Source of the DNA: Natronorubrum bangense
GTDB lineage: Archaea > Halobacteriota > Halobacteria > Halobacteriales > Natrialbaceae
Assembly (NCBI RefSeq): GCF_004799645.1
Contig: NZ_CP031305.1
Span: forward strand, 868,001-932,000
Reading direction: 5' to 3'
Length of the DNA stretch: 64,000 nt
The notes under the pieces are model-generated. The model saw only the letters and a program-made list of their open reading frames with translations. It had not been told where the DNA came from and did no database searches. Made by a program: the position numbers and the translations under genes. Every line of letters starts with the position of its first letter. Positions within the stretch are counted from its first letter, which is position 1. Positions 36,491-45,360 of the stretch are shown piece by piece.

Positions 36491-37487
36491 TGCGAGAGTA
36501 CTCGAGTGGCCAGCGGTCCGCGTCTATCGTCGCGAGTTCGTCGGCGACGCCGTCGGCAAGCCGGTACTCGGTGCCCTCTCTGACGACGGTGCCGGCCCGC
36601 TCTACGTGTTCTAGGTGGGCGTAGGACTCGCCAGGACCGTGAAGGATGTGAATGCTCTCGAGGTCGCCAAACAGGTCGTCGCTGACCGTCCAAGTATCAC
36701 AGGGTCCCTTCCGGTCGAGGGCGTCGAGCACCCGCCACGACCGTTCCTCGTGGTGGTCGATGATGTACTGCGCGCGTGTGACCGGGTCGTCAATCGGATC
36801 GCGATGGCCCGGCCAGGCCCGGTCGTAGTCGGCGTCGACGATCCCCTGCAGTGCACGCAGGTACTTCTCGAGCGGGCGCTCCACGCGGACGTCCGCGCCG
36901 CCGACGTTCGGCGTATAGACTGGCAGCAACGCATCCCCGGAGACGACCTCACGGCGGCCATCTCGTGTGAGTTCGAACATACAGAGTCCCGCGGCGTGGC
37001 CCGAGGTGTGGACGACCTCGAGATCGGTGCCGTTGACCGAAAACGTCTCGCCGTCTTCGAAGGCCGTCACCGTTGGTGACTCGCCCGTCGGCTTCCCGCC
37101 AGCCAACACCTCCCGAAGGACGTCCCGCTTGGATTCGGGCATCCCCCACTGCTCGAAGTACTGCTCTTGCAGGTCGGACAGCTCGGCCCACGCGTCCTCG
37201 TCGCCTTCGATGAGCGGTGCATCGGCGGCGTGGGCGTAGACGTTGGCCCCGCTTGCGGCCTGTAACTCGCCTGCCAGCCCCGTGTGGTCGCCGTGCCAGT
37301 GTGTGAGAAAAATGCGATCGATATCCGAAAACTCGAGCTCACGCTCGTCGAACGCGGCCTCGAGTTGCTCGCGTGTCGTCGCCATCCAGTCGCCCGTATC
37401 GATCAGGACTGTCTCCGGCCCGTCGTTAAAGAGATACGTGTTGTTGTTGCCCTCGAATGCGGAGTTCGACAAGGATATTCGCTCCAT
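36483..37487 (-). CDS. MBL-fold metallo-hydrolase
   Basis: A 334-residue metallo-beta-lactamase fold protein with metal-binding motif THWHGDHTG, further conserved His in TSGHAAG and PGHRDP, and a conserved Asp in VSGDALL. The C-terminal part contains a winged-helix-like segment that occurs in MBL hydrolases with a DUF C-terminal domain. Function is uncertain, perhaps thioester or glyoxalase-like. ATG complement 37485-37487 (MERISLSNSA). Its stop codon is inside palindromic repeat copy 2, so the last residues (EYSRSH) may derive from repeat insertion. Confidence 0.85.
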   Translation of the reverse strand: MERISLSNSAFEGNNNTYLFNDGPETVLIDTGDWMATTREQLEAAFDERELEFSDIDRIFLTHWHGDHTGLAGELQAASGANVYAHAADAPLIEGDEDAWAELSDLQEQYFEQWGMPESKRDVLREVLAGGKPTGESPTVTAFEDGETFSVNGTDLEVVHTSGHAAGLCMFELTRDGRREVVSGDALLPVYTPNVGGADVRVERPLEKYLRALQGIVDADYDRAWPGHRDPIDDPVTRAQYIIDHHEERSWRVLDALDRKGPCDTWTVSDDLFGDLESIHILHGPGESYAHLEHVERAGTVVREGTEYRLADGVADELATIDADRWPLEYSRSH

Positions 37488-37548
37488 GTCAGTATACCAC
37501 ACGGAAAACGTGAAAACTGTTGTGAGACTCGCGAGCAGTTGGCAGTGA

Positions 37549-39219
37549 TTAGCCTCGCAACGCCCACACAACGAGGACGACGGCGAGCAGCCCCGTTCCG
37601 ACGGTAACCGCCGCGTGTGCCGGCGTCGTGATCGTGAGTTCTCGCATCGCCCACCGGTAACAGGCCACGGTCGCGACGGCGACGACCGCCCCGGTTAACA
37701 CCGCGCCGCCGATGTGGACGAGTTCAGCCCGCAGCGTCGCCGCCCCACTGCCCAGTTCCGTTCGAACGCCGTCGGCGTACTCGCCGATGTCCCACAGCAC
37801 GAACGCCCCCGTTGCCGTGAGGATCGCGGGCTCGACCTGTCCGGCGATCGCGAGCCCGACCGCAAGGACACCCACCGCACCGGCCGCGAGCGCAGCTCCG
37901 ATCGCTTGCGGGGGCAGGATCCGGAACGTGCGTACCACAGTAACAAACCATAACATCGATCCGAGAACGGTCAGCGTCACCACGAGCACGGCCGCCGCCA
38001 ACGCAAACGCCGGGAACGCCCCGATCAACTCGACCACCGACGGCGGAACCGCTCCCTCGAGTGCTCCCTCGAGGTCTGTCTCGAGTGCCCTCCCGGACAG
38101 TGCCTGTGCAACGACGAGCGTGACAGCGGCCCCGCCGACAACCGGAGCGAGCAGGCGGGCACAGACGCGAGCGACGTTCCGACCGAGGAGCCGACGGCCC
38201 CACTCGAGGCCCAGGAGTGCGAGCGCGACGGCAGTGAGGACAACCAACACGAATCGCAGCCCCGACGCCGTCACCAGCGTTGCGAGCCCCGTACCGACGG
38301 GTGCGGGGAGCCCCGTCTGCAGTTCCGCGGGCGTCACCGGTCTCGTCTCGAACCGCGCGCTTACCGACGACGCGGCAACTGCCACGATCACCAGGACGAG
38401 CGCAACACGGCTCACGCGCGAGCAGACCCACCGAAGCCGCGCGATGCCGGCTGCGAGCGAGCCACGACGATCGGGCGGGACGATCCGCTCGAACGGAAGA
38501 TATCGAAGCGCCCGACTCGAGATGAGCGCCGCGAGCAGCACTAGGCCGGCAAAGGAGACGACCGCCCACGAGTCGTTTGCGGCGATGACGGCGTCGCCAG
38601 CAACCCCCAGTACGTCGACCACGGCAGCGCTGGTGCGGTCGCGAACGGCCGACTCGGGGGCTACCCGGAGAGCGACGACGCCGACCACGCCGAGTGCAGC
38701 GAGCGTCGTCCCCGTTGCACCGCGGCGGACGCCACCGTTTCCGAGTCGATTCCAGGGGGCAACGCCCGCCGCAAACGCGGCGATGACGAGCGCCCAGACG
38801 GTGAGGGCAGACACGACGCCGATGCCCGAGGACGTAAGCACGAGCGCACCAGCCAGCAATGCGGGAGAGGAGAACAGTACCGAAACGGGGACCACGAGCA
38901 CGCCGCCGAGCCCACGAACGAGCGGACGTGTGCTCCCAAGCAACATCGTCACCATCGCCGCGCCGAGTCCGGCACCCATCGCGAGGGCGGCCAGTTCGAA
39001 CCCGACGAGCCGCGAGCCGATCCCGATCCCAATCGCGAGCGTGCACGCGATCATCACCACATCGCTTGCGGTCGGGCGAGCGAGTGCCCGCCAGAGCCCC
39101 CGCCTGCCCGCCGTCAGCGCGTATTTTCCCGTCTCGAGGGCGACCGACCGACGCGAGCGAGCGCTCGTCCCCTCCTGGCCACGGTCAGTTCCAGTCCCGG
39201 TAATCGAGTCGGGCGTCAC
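37549..39219 (-). CDS. DUF7519 multi-pass membrane protein
   Basis: A 556-residue membrane protein with about 13 hydrophobic segments and few charged loops. In haloarchaea this family (DUF7519) ends the DUF4129-DUF7269-DUF58 operon. Start is GTG complement 39217-39219, overlapping the TGA of the DUF58 gene by 4 bases (GTGA), so translation is coupled. Function is unknown; a membrane partner for the MoxR/DUF58 system is inferred from context. Confidence 0.75.
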   Translation of the reverse strand: MTPDSITGTGTDRGQEGTSARSRRSVALETGKYALTAGRRGLWRALARPTASDVVMIACTLAIGIGIGSRLVGFELAALAMGAGLGAAMVTMLLGSTRPLVRGLGGVLVVPVSVLFSSPALLAGALVLTSSGIGVVSALTVWALVIAAFAAGVAPWNRLGNGGVRRGATGTTLAALGVVGVVALRVAPESAVRDRTSAAVVDVLGVAGDAVIAANDSWAVVSFAGLVLLAALISSRALRYLPFERIVPPDRRGSLAAGIARLRWVCSRVSRVALVLVIVAVAASSVSARFETRPVTPAELQTGLPAPVGTGLATLVTASGLRFVLVVLTAVALALLGLEWGRRLLGRNVARVCARLLAPVVGGAAVTLVVAQALSGRALETDLEGALEGAVPPSVVELIGAFPAFALAAAVLVVTLTVLGSMLWFVTVVRTFRILPPQAIGAALAAGAVGVLAVGLAIAGQVEPAILTATGAFVLWDIGEYADGVRTELGSGAATLRAELVHIGGAVLTGAVVAVATVACYRWAMRELTITTPAHAAVTVGTGLLAVVLVVWALRG

Positions 39220-40628
39220 GCCGCACCACCCCCAGTACCGGCCCGAAACGCCCGCGCGAGTGCGATCGAGATCCGATCGTCGAGATTCCAGTCGACGACG
39301 GTCACCCCGAGACCGCGGAGAGCAGCCGTTCGGTTTGCCCGCTCGAGGCCGGCGATCCGGGCACCCATCGAAGGTGACGCCGTTGCGAGACCAGCGGCCA
39401 CGTCGGGTGTAATAACTGTCACTGAACGGCCATGGCTCCGCAGCGTCTCGACGAGATCGACCGCCTCGTCGTCGAGCAGTGGCGTACAGAACGCGACCTG
39501 TGCCCGGCGTGGCAGCCGCCGCTCGAGGTCGGTCGCGAGTGCATCCCCATCAGTGGACGCGTTCGCTGTTGGTTGCTCACCGCCGTCAGCAACGGCGCGG
39601 GGATCGTCGACAGCCGATTCAGAAGCAGGAGACCGGGTGTCCTCGAGGACAGCGTCGATCCGTCGGCGGACGTCGCTTCCGGCACCCGGCTCGATCCACG
39701 CTTCCCCTGACAGTGTCGCTAATCCGGTTCGGTTGCCGTTCTCGAGCGAGGCGACGACGCCACGCGAGGCGGCGTACAGGGTAAGATCGAACGAGTCGGG
39801 ACCGCCACCGGGAGTCTCGCGGTGGTGAGTCAGGCGATCGTCGATAACGAAGACGATCGTCACGGCCCGTTCCTCGCGGTACTCGACGGTCGCGAGGTCA
39901 CCAGTCCGGGCGAATCGGTGCCAGTCGATCCGGTTGATCGGGTCGCCACGGCGATAGTCACGGGTCGAAAAGAACTCGATGCCGCTACCGCCGTCGTCGG
40001 TCGGCGTCTGTCCGACGAACTGGATCGTTCGGTCCTGAAACGGGAACCCATCGAGCAGCGTCTCGCAGGCGAACGTCGTGTCGCCGTCCGGTTCGCGTTC
40101 GTCGGTCGTGACAGCCGTCGCCGGAAGCGAACGTAGCCGCAGCGTCGCCGGGCCGAACTCGTGCTCGCCTCGCGGTGGGGTGAGTTCGTACTCGTGTGTG
40201 ACCGTCTCACCCGGCGAAACAGCCGTTGCGAACGCGGGGGAGCCATGCGTTACTGCCACGTCCGCCGGCGGGTCGTCGGCGATACGAACATCCGGCAGGA
40301 CTCGCGTCCCCTCGTTCGTCACCGACAGCGTCACCGTCACCGACTCGCCGGGCCGAAGACGGGTTTCCCCGAGCGTTCGCTCGAGTCGAACCGGACCGCC
40401 GGTGTCAGCATCGGTCTCAGTCCCGGTCTCGGCCGTGTCGGCACTGTCGGTATTGGTATCCGAACCTAGTATGGGTGTCGAACTCGCCTGCCCGACGAGG
40501 ACGAACCCCAGCGCAACGATTGCGAGGAAAAACAGCGACGGAACGCCGAGCACGATCGCGAGCAAACTCGCTGTCAGCGCACCGATGAGCGCGGCCTGCC
40601 AGCGTGCCTGTCGGCTCGTTTCGGTCAC
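39216..40628 (-). CDS. DUF58 domain protein
   Basis: A 470-residue protein. An N-terminal pair of hydrophobic segments (about 12-50) precedes the conserved DUF58 core, with GSGIEFFSTRDYRRGDPINR and IDWHRFARTGDLATVEY, and a vWA-like fold (VIVFVIDDRL). GTG complement 40626-40628 was chosen; it overlaps the DUF7269 stop by 4 bases. The partner of MoxR-type ATPases in many genomes; the MoxR gene here is nearby but on the other strand. Confidence 0.9.
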   Translation of the reverse strand: MTETSRQARWQAALIGALTASLLAIVLGVPSLFFLAIVALGFVLVGQASSTPILGSDTNTDSADTAETGTETDADTGGPVRLERTLGETRLRPGESVTVTLSVTNEGTRVLPDVRIADDPPADVAVTHGSPAFATAVSPGETVTHEYELTPPRGEHEFGPATLRLRSLPATAVTTDEREPDGDTTFACETLLDGFPFQDRTIQFVGQTPTDDGGSGIEFFSTRDYRRGDPINRIDWHRFARTGDLATVEYREERAVTIVFVIDDRLTHHRETPGGGPDSFDLTLYAASRGVVASLENGNRTGLATLSGEAWIEPGAGSDVRRRIDAVLEDTRSPASESAVDDPRAVADGGEQPTANASTDGDALATDLERRLPRRAQVAFCTPLLDDEAVDLVETLRSHGRSVTVITPDVAAGLATASPSMGARIAGLERANRTAALRGLGVTVVDWNLDDRISIALARAFRAGTGGGAA

Positions 40629-41347
40629 GACGACACCCCCTCGATCTCGGCATTTCGTGGTGTCGTCTCCGTCGGTGTTCCCGAACCCGTCGTTGATTGC
40701 AATCGATCGATCTCCTCGATTGTCCGCTCGAGGCTCCGTTCGAACGGCTCGCCGGTACTTACGAGGTCGATCAGCCAGAGCCACAGCGGAATCCGCGGCC
40801 CGTCCGCGGTCGCGAGGAAGGCAGCAGCACGCGGATCGTCAGTCCACGTCCCGGCTTCGATTGCCGCCATCGCGTCGTCGGCACGTCCGGTGTGAGTTCC
40901 GTAGGCAGTCGCCGCGATTCGACGAAGCGACTCGAGGAGGGCCATCCGTGCCTCCTCGCGACTGGCACGCGGTTCATCGTCGTACGCCGTCGCCACAGTG
41001 ACCAGTTCCTCGGCCGTCGCGCCGACAACGGGCTGTCGGTCGGACCGGGGAGAGCCATCATCGAATCGCGGCTCGGTCTCGGTCAGAGCGTCTGGGGCGA
41101 CGAGTGCAGTCGTCGACGACGAGCGACGCCGTCCAGCGATCCCGAGCGTTGGCGCGAACAGCACGAACACCACGGCGAGTCCGAGAACGACGAGCTCGGG
41201 ATCGACGGCCGCAAGCAGCGCCTCGAGTTCAGGCACCGGCTCGAGGAGGAGTTCCGGCCGAACGGCGACGACTGCACCGACCGCAACCAGGATCGTCGCG
41301 AGGAGCGTTCCCAGCACGAGTCCCGTCGTCGACGGCGTTCTACTCAT
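40625..41347 (-). CDS. DUF7269 membrane protein
   Basis: A 240-residue protein with two hydrophobic segments (residues about 8-28 and 45-70) and a cytoplasmic acidic C-terminal half. It is of the DUF7269 type, found between DUF4129 and DUF58 genes in haloarchaea. ATG complement 41345-41347 (MSRTPSTTG); the start overlaps the DUF4129 stop by 8 bases (ATGAGTAG). Function unknown. Confidence 0.75.
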   Translation of the reverse strand: MSRTPSTTGLVLGTLLATILVAVGAVVAVRPELLLEPVPELEALLAAVDPELVVLGLAVVFVLFAPTLGIAGRRRSSSTTALVAPDALTETEPRFDDGSPRSDRQPVVGATAEELVTVATAYDDEPRASREEARMALLESLRRIAATAYGTHTGRADDAMAAIEAGTWTDDPRAAAFLATADGPRIPLWLWLIDLVSTGEPFERSLERTIEEIDRLQSTTGSGTPTETTPRNAEIEGVSS

Positions 41348-42572
41348 CGGTATCGGCCCCACGGTCGTCGGCTCCGTCTTCGTCTGGGGTCGCCTCGAGT
41401 GCCGAACGAAGCTGGTTATGTGCAGTCGTCGTCCGCTCGAGGTGGGCTTCAGGGTCACGATCCCCATACTCCACATCACGGAATGTGTGGGTAATCGTCT
41501 CGACCGGGTCGTCGGGCGCACCGGCATCACGGGCACTGCGGGCGACGTCCGTTGGTGTCGCCGTGGCGACGCGTCCACGGGGCATCCGTGAGGCATCGAT
41601 CACACTCTCGAACGCCTGTCTGATCCGCTGACGTGCGCTGGCATATTCCTCCTCGTCGGGTGCCGAATCGTCGACCCCGCCGCCAAACAGCGACGAACCG
41701 GTGTTTCGAACCCGTTTTCCTGCCGTGTGGAACACATGTACGAGCGTCGCCATCACGAGCCCCGGCAACTCGGCGACCGACCGCAGCCTGCCCAGCGCCC
41801 GGATCGCCCGCTCGAGCGCCTGCGAGCAGGCAACGACAGCCGAAAGCGCGACCGAAACGAGCCGTCCGGGAATCGAGAGCAACGTGGCGATCGGGTTCGA
41901 TCGCGTGGCGAAGACGTAGGCAATGAGCAGGAGGCCACCCACAATGAGCCCACCCAGTACCACACCATCGGAAAGTCCGGGGATTGCATCCTCGAGACTC
42001 GAGTCATCGCCACCGTTATCTGCATCCGCGGTGCTCTCGTCCGCCAGTTCATCATCAGTGCCTCCGTCGTCACCGCCGTCTGCATCCGCTGTGCTCTCAT
42101 CCGCCGGCTCATCATCAGTGCCTCCGTCGTCACCGCGTTCATTGTCCAGGCTACTCTCGTCGGTACTCCCCTCCTCAGCGTCACCGAAACCGGCCTCGTC
42201 CACGCTGCCGTCATTGCCGGCGCTCGAGTCGCCATCGAGTGCGGAGAGTAATGCAGCCAGTCCGTACAGCGCGCCTTCGACGACCGGATTCTCGCTGTCG
42301 ACGGTGCGTTCTACGAGCGCTCCACCCGGTATATCGCTGTCGAGGCTGTTCTGTCCCCCGATTTCAGCCCCTTCCGCTGCGTGCTCGTCTTGTGCAACTG
42401 CAGTATCCATTCCTTCAGCCGTCCGTTCGCCAGAATCGCCGTCGAGGAAGTCACTTGCCGGCGATTCCGACGCCACCATCGGCATCGCACTCGCGGCGAG
42501 AACGAGCCCACAGACCGCACAGAGAACGGCAGTCGTCACGAACAGTCGTCTCATCTTCGATCCAGCAGCCAT
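41340..42572 (-). CDS. DUF4129 domain protein with repeat-rich acidic linker
   Basis: A 410-residue protein. An N-terminal hydrophobic segment (residues about 7-30, possibly a signal), a very acidic linker with two 20-residue tandem repeats (GGDDGGTDDE, ADESTADAD), one membrane segment (LSDGVVLGGLIVGGLLLIAY) and the C-terminal DUF4129 domain (QRIRQAFESVIDASRM, ETITHTFRDVEYGDRD). DUF4129 is often next to transglutaminase-like proteins; none is here. It leads the operon DUF4129-DUF7269-DUF58-DUF7519. The other Met, residue 7, is an alternative start. Confidence 0.8.
   Translation of the reverse strand: MAAGSKMRRLFVTTAVLCAVCGLVLAASAMPMVASESPASDFLDGDSGERTAEGMDTAVAQDEHAAEGAEIGGQNSLDSDIPGGALVERTVDSENPVVEGALYGLAALLSALDGDSSAGNDGSVDEAGFGDAEEGSTDESSLDNERGDDGGTDDEPADESTADADGGDDGGTDDELADESTADADNGGDDSSLEDAIPGLSDGVVLGGLIVGGLLLIAYVFATRSNPIATLLSIPGRLVSVALSAVVACSQALERAIRALGRLRSVAELPGLVMATLVHVFHTAGKRVRNTGSSLFGGGVDDSAPDEEEYASARQRIRQAFESVIDASRMPRGRVATATPTDVARSARDAGAPDDPVETITHTFRDVEYGDRDPEAHLERTTTAHNQLRSALEATPDEDGADDRGADTDE
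42015..42134 (-). repeat. Two tandem 60-bp coding repeats in the DUF4129 gene
   Basis: The period is 60 bases (42015-42074 and 42075-42134), giving an acidic 20-residue unit twice (DDGGTDDE, then PADESTADADGG or LADESTADADNG). The copies differ at only a few positions. As in the transducer, expansion of an acidic linker by tandem duplication is likely. Confidence 0.8.
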
Positions 42573-42683
42573 CGATCAGGCTACAGTTGATGTAACTGAT
42601 ACTTACGTCTTGTTGCCAAAAACGCGCTGAAAATGTCGAGCGTGCTCCAGTGAACTGTCCACTCGTCGGAACGCACTCGAGGA

Positions 42684-43151
42684 TTACGAGCCCCAGAAGT
42701 TATCGCGGCTTCCGAGCCGTTCGCGACGGGTTTTCTCGTCGGATTCGTCGGCGTCGGTGTCCGAACCCTCTTCGTCTGCAGAATCTGTCTCGTCGGAGTC
42801 TGCCTCGTCGTCTGGATCCATCGGCAGCAACTCGAGTTCTTTCGCGCGTGCGTGATTGCTGTGCACGCGAGTGATTTCGACGCGAGCACGCGCTTCCGGC
42901 AAGACACCATCAACCATCACAATAAAGCCGTCCTCGGTCCGACCGACACCGGCCCCGCTTTCGTGCATGTCGACGACATCGATGATCACTTCTTCGCCGG
43001 ATTTGACCGGCTGTGTTTTGAGATCCTCGATCGGCTGGCTGTAGTGTTTACACCACTCCTTGCCACCCCGGTCACCGTAATGTTGACACCCCATTCCAGA
43101 GATCCGTTCTGAAAAGCTCGGACAGTCGTCGGCAAGTGGACAGTCTGCCAT
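42684..43151 (-). CDS. TRAM-domain protein with N-terminal cysteine cluster
   Basis: A 155-residue protein. N-terminal cysteines at 4, 10, 22 and 34 (MADCPLADDCPSF, GMGCQHYG, EWCKHY) could bind zinc or an iron-sulfur cluster. A TRAM-type RNA-binding barrel follows (about 45-110; VIIDVVDMHESGAGVGRTED, RARVEITRVHSNHARAKEL), then an acidic tail of about 45 residues. TRAM domains bind RNA in tRNA modification enzymes and small archaeal proteins. ATG complement 43149-43151. It is divergent from etfB. Confidence 0.8.
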   Translation of the reverse strand: MADCPLADDCPSFSERISGMGCQHYGDRGGKEWCKHYSQPIEDLKTQPVKSGEEVIIDVVDMHESGAGVGRTEDGFIVMVDGVLPEARARVEITRVHSNHARAKELELLPMDPDDEADSDETDSADEEGSDTDADESDEKTRRERLGSRDNFWGS

Positions 43152-43353
43152 ACGGCGTACTACCAGCGGCGCCGTTAAACCGTTTCCGTCTTCTGAATCG
43201 AAACCGCCGCAACCGAAAACGCCCGTAACACCATCTGTTTCACGGTAGAATGCGTAATGCAAAAGGAAGTAATACGCAACAATTAGTAAATGAACGGAAC
43301 CCATCTGACGGGGCGTTTCGAAAAGGTTTACGGTACGGACGTTGCAGTGATAG

Positions 43354-44148
43354 ATGATGAAAATCCTCGTTACGGTCAAAGAAGTCGCGACCGTCGAAGA
43401 CGAGTTCGAGATCGAGGGGACTGAGATCGCAGACCAGTATCTCGGTGCCGATCTCAACGAGTGGGACGACTACGCCATCGAAGAGGCAGTTCAGCTCCAG
43501 GAAGCTGGAATCGCAGACGAAGTCGTCACGGTCACGATCGGTCCAGAAGACTGCGAGCAGACCATCCGTCAGGCGCTCGCAAAAGGTGCCGACCGCGCCA
43601 TCCGTGTCTGGGACGACGCACTCGAGGGCGTCGACCTGCTCGACGTGAACGCGAAGACGGAGATTCTGAGCGCCGTCGTCGAGGCAGAGGACCCCGACCT
43701 CGTACTGACGGGCGTGCAGGCCGGCGACGACAGCTTCGGTGCGACCGGCGTTTCGCTGGCCGAAGAGATCGACGCCCAGTGGGGAGCCGTTGTCAACCAC
43801 CTCGAGCACGACCTCGAGGACGGTATCGCCGCTGTGCGGCGTGAACTTGAGGGTGGTGTCGAGGAACTCACCGAGATCGATCTGCCTGCGGTCCTGACGA
43901 TCCAGACGGGGATCAACGAGCCCCGCTATGCGAGCCTGCGTGGTATTCGACAGGCCCAGCGAAAGGAACTCGACGTGCAGGGTCTCGCCGACATCGGCGT
44001 CGACGAGAGCGCAGTCGAATCCGAACTCGAGCTGACGGACATGTACGAACCTGAGAGCGAAAGTGACGTGACGGTCTGGGAAGGCAGCGCCGACGAGGCC
44101 GCCGCGGAACTGGGTGAACTGCTTCGCGAGAAGGGGGTGGCACAATGA
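43354..44148 (+). CDS. etfB: Electron transfer flavoprotein beta subunit
   Basis: A 264-residue ETF beta subunit that with EtfA passes electrons from acyl-CoA dehydrogenases or other flavoenzymes to the respiratory chain. It shows MKILVTVKEVATVEDEFE, the AMP/FAD-site motif VLTGVQAGDDSFGATG and the conserved INEPRYASLRGI recognition loop. Start ATG 43354, with Met2 as an alternative; a TATA-like GGTTTAC lies about 28 bases upstream. The stop overlaps the etfA start by 4 bases (ATGA). Confidence 0.95.
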   Translation: MMKILVTVKEVATVEDEFEIEGTEIADQYLGADLNEWDDYAIEEAVQLQEAGIADEVVTVTIGPEDCEQTIRQALAKGADRAIRVWDDALEGVDLLDVNAKTEILSAVVEAEDPDLVLTGVQAGDDSFGATGVSLAEEIDAQWGAVVNHLEHDLEDGIAAVRRELEGGVEELTEIDLPAVLTIQTGINEPRYASLRGIRQAQRKELDVQGLADIGVDESAVESELELTDMYEPESESDVTVWEGSADEAAAELGELLREKGVAQ

Positions 44149-45098
44149 CGGACGTTCTTGCAGTTACCGACCACCGCCGTGGCGAACTGCGCGATGTCAG
44201 CTACGAGATCATCACCGCGGGCCGAGAGCTCGCCGACGAGACCGGTGGCGACCTCCATCTGGCCGTCATTAGCGGGACTGTCGACGAGTTTGCAGACGGC
44301 CTCAACCGCGAAGGCGTCGACGCCATCCACACCGTCGACCACGGCGAGGAGTTCAACCACGACATCTACACCCAGACGATCACGCAGCTCTACGACGAGC
44401 TCGCCCCACAGTACGTCGTCACGCCAAACAGCGTCAACGGCCTCGATTACGCGCCTGCTGTCGCCAACGAGCTCGATCTCCCGATCGTCACCGACGCGGT
44501 CGGTCTCGAGACCGACGGCGAGACGCTGATCGCCACCCGCGAGATGTACGGTGGCAAAGTCGAGACGACGAACGAACTCGAGGGCGACGCGGTTGTCACG
44601 ATCCGAAGCGCCGAGTGGCCGAAAGCCGAAGGCACCGGCGACGCCTCGATCGAGGCCTTCGACGCCGACATCGACGAGGATGCGATCGGCTCGACTGTCA
44701 CCGGCTTCGAGGAAGTCGGCGGCGGCGACGTCGACATTAGCGAGGCGGACGTGCTCGTCTCCGTCGGCCGCGGGATCGAAGAGGAGGACAACATCCCACT
44801 CATCGAGGAGCTCGCCGAGGCGCTCGACGCGACGGTTTCCTCGTCGCGCCCGATCGTCGACAACGGCTGGCTGCCGAAGAACCGGCAGGTCGGCCAGTCC
44901 GGGAAAGTCGTCACCCCTGACGTCTACATCGCCATCGGTATCTCCGGTGCGGTTCAGCACGTTGCTGGGATGAAAGGCTCCGATACGATCGTCGCGATCA
45001 ACACGGACCCCAACGCACCGATCATGGACATCGCCGACTACGCGATCCACGACGACCTCTTCGATGTCGTGCCGGCGCTGACCGAGCAGTTCCAGTAA
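44145..45098 (+). CDS. etfA: Electron transfer flavoprotein alpha subunit
   Basis: A 317-residue ETF alpha subunit. The C-terminal FAD-binding domain is clear: SSRPIVDNGWLPKNRQVGQS, VYIAIGISGAVQHVAGMKGS and INTDPNAPIMDIADY. The overlap with etfB (4 bases) means coupled translation and equal subunits. No FixC or FixX genes and no acyl-CoA dehydrogenase are adjacent, so the electron partner is encoded elsewhere. Confidence 0.96.
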   Translation: MTDVLAVTDHRRGELRDVSYEIITAGRELADETGGDLHLAVISGTVDEFADGLNREGVDAIHTVDHGEEFNHDIYTQTITQLYDELAPQYVVTPNSVNGLDYAPAVANELDLPIVTDAVGLETDGETLIATREMYGGKVETTNELEGDAVVTIRSAEWPKAEGTGDASIEAFDADIDEDAIGSTVTGFEEVGGGDVDISEADVLVSVGRGIEEEDNIPLIEELAEALDATVSSSRPIVDNGWLPKNRQVGQSGKVVTPDVYIAIGISGAVQHVAGMKGSDTIVAINTDPNAPIMDIADYAIHDDLFDVVPALTEQFQ

Positions 45099-45332
45099 CT
45101 GGACGCTCCCAGCTTTTCTTGATCGAGGCAGGTCTACGAGTGATTACCGAGCGATTCGAACGGGGAGATACGACCCGCGAGTCCCACGGGTCAAACTGAA
45201 CGGAGCGAACCATTCGATCGGGTTACACACGAGCGCCGCCGGCGGGCGCGTTGTACTAACGCCAATCGACGTTCACACAGACGTGACAAACACGACCGCG
45301 AGAAGAAAATCTGGATTGTGATCCGTCACCTA

Positions 45333-45340
45333 CTTTTTAC
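45333..45340 (+). promoter_or_regulatory. TATA-like element of the prenyl synthase gene
   Basis: CTTTTTAC lies about 25 bases before ATG 45361. It fits a short or leaderless transcript. Confidence 0.35.
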
Positions 45341-45360
45341 CCCCGTCCTAAGCGCTGGCA

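Noticed and set aside
37712..39412. 566-codon plus-strand frame opposite the DUF7519 gene
   Set aside because: Ala/Thr/Arg-rich without domains; the membrane protein on the minus strand is coupled to the DUF58 gene by a 4-base overlap.
42583..42598. Short inverted repeat CAGTT-GATGT-AACTG upstream of the DUF4129 gene
   Set aside because: Arms of five bases are expected by chance in a window of this size, and no promoter element aligns with it.
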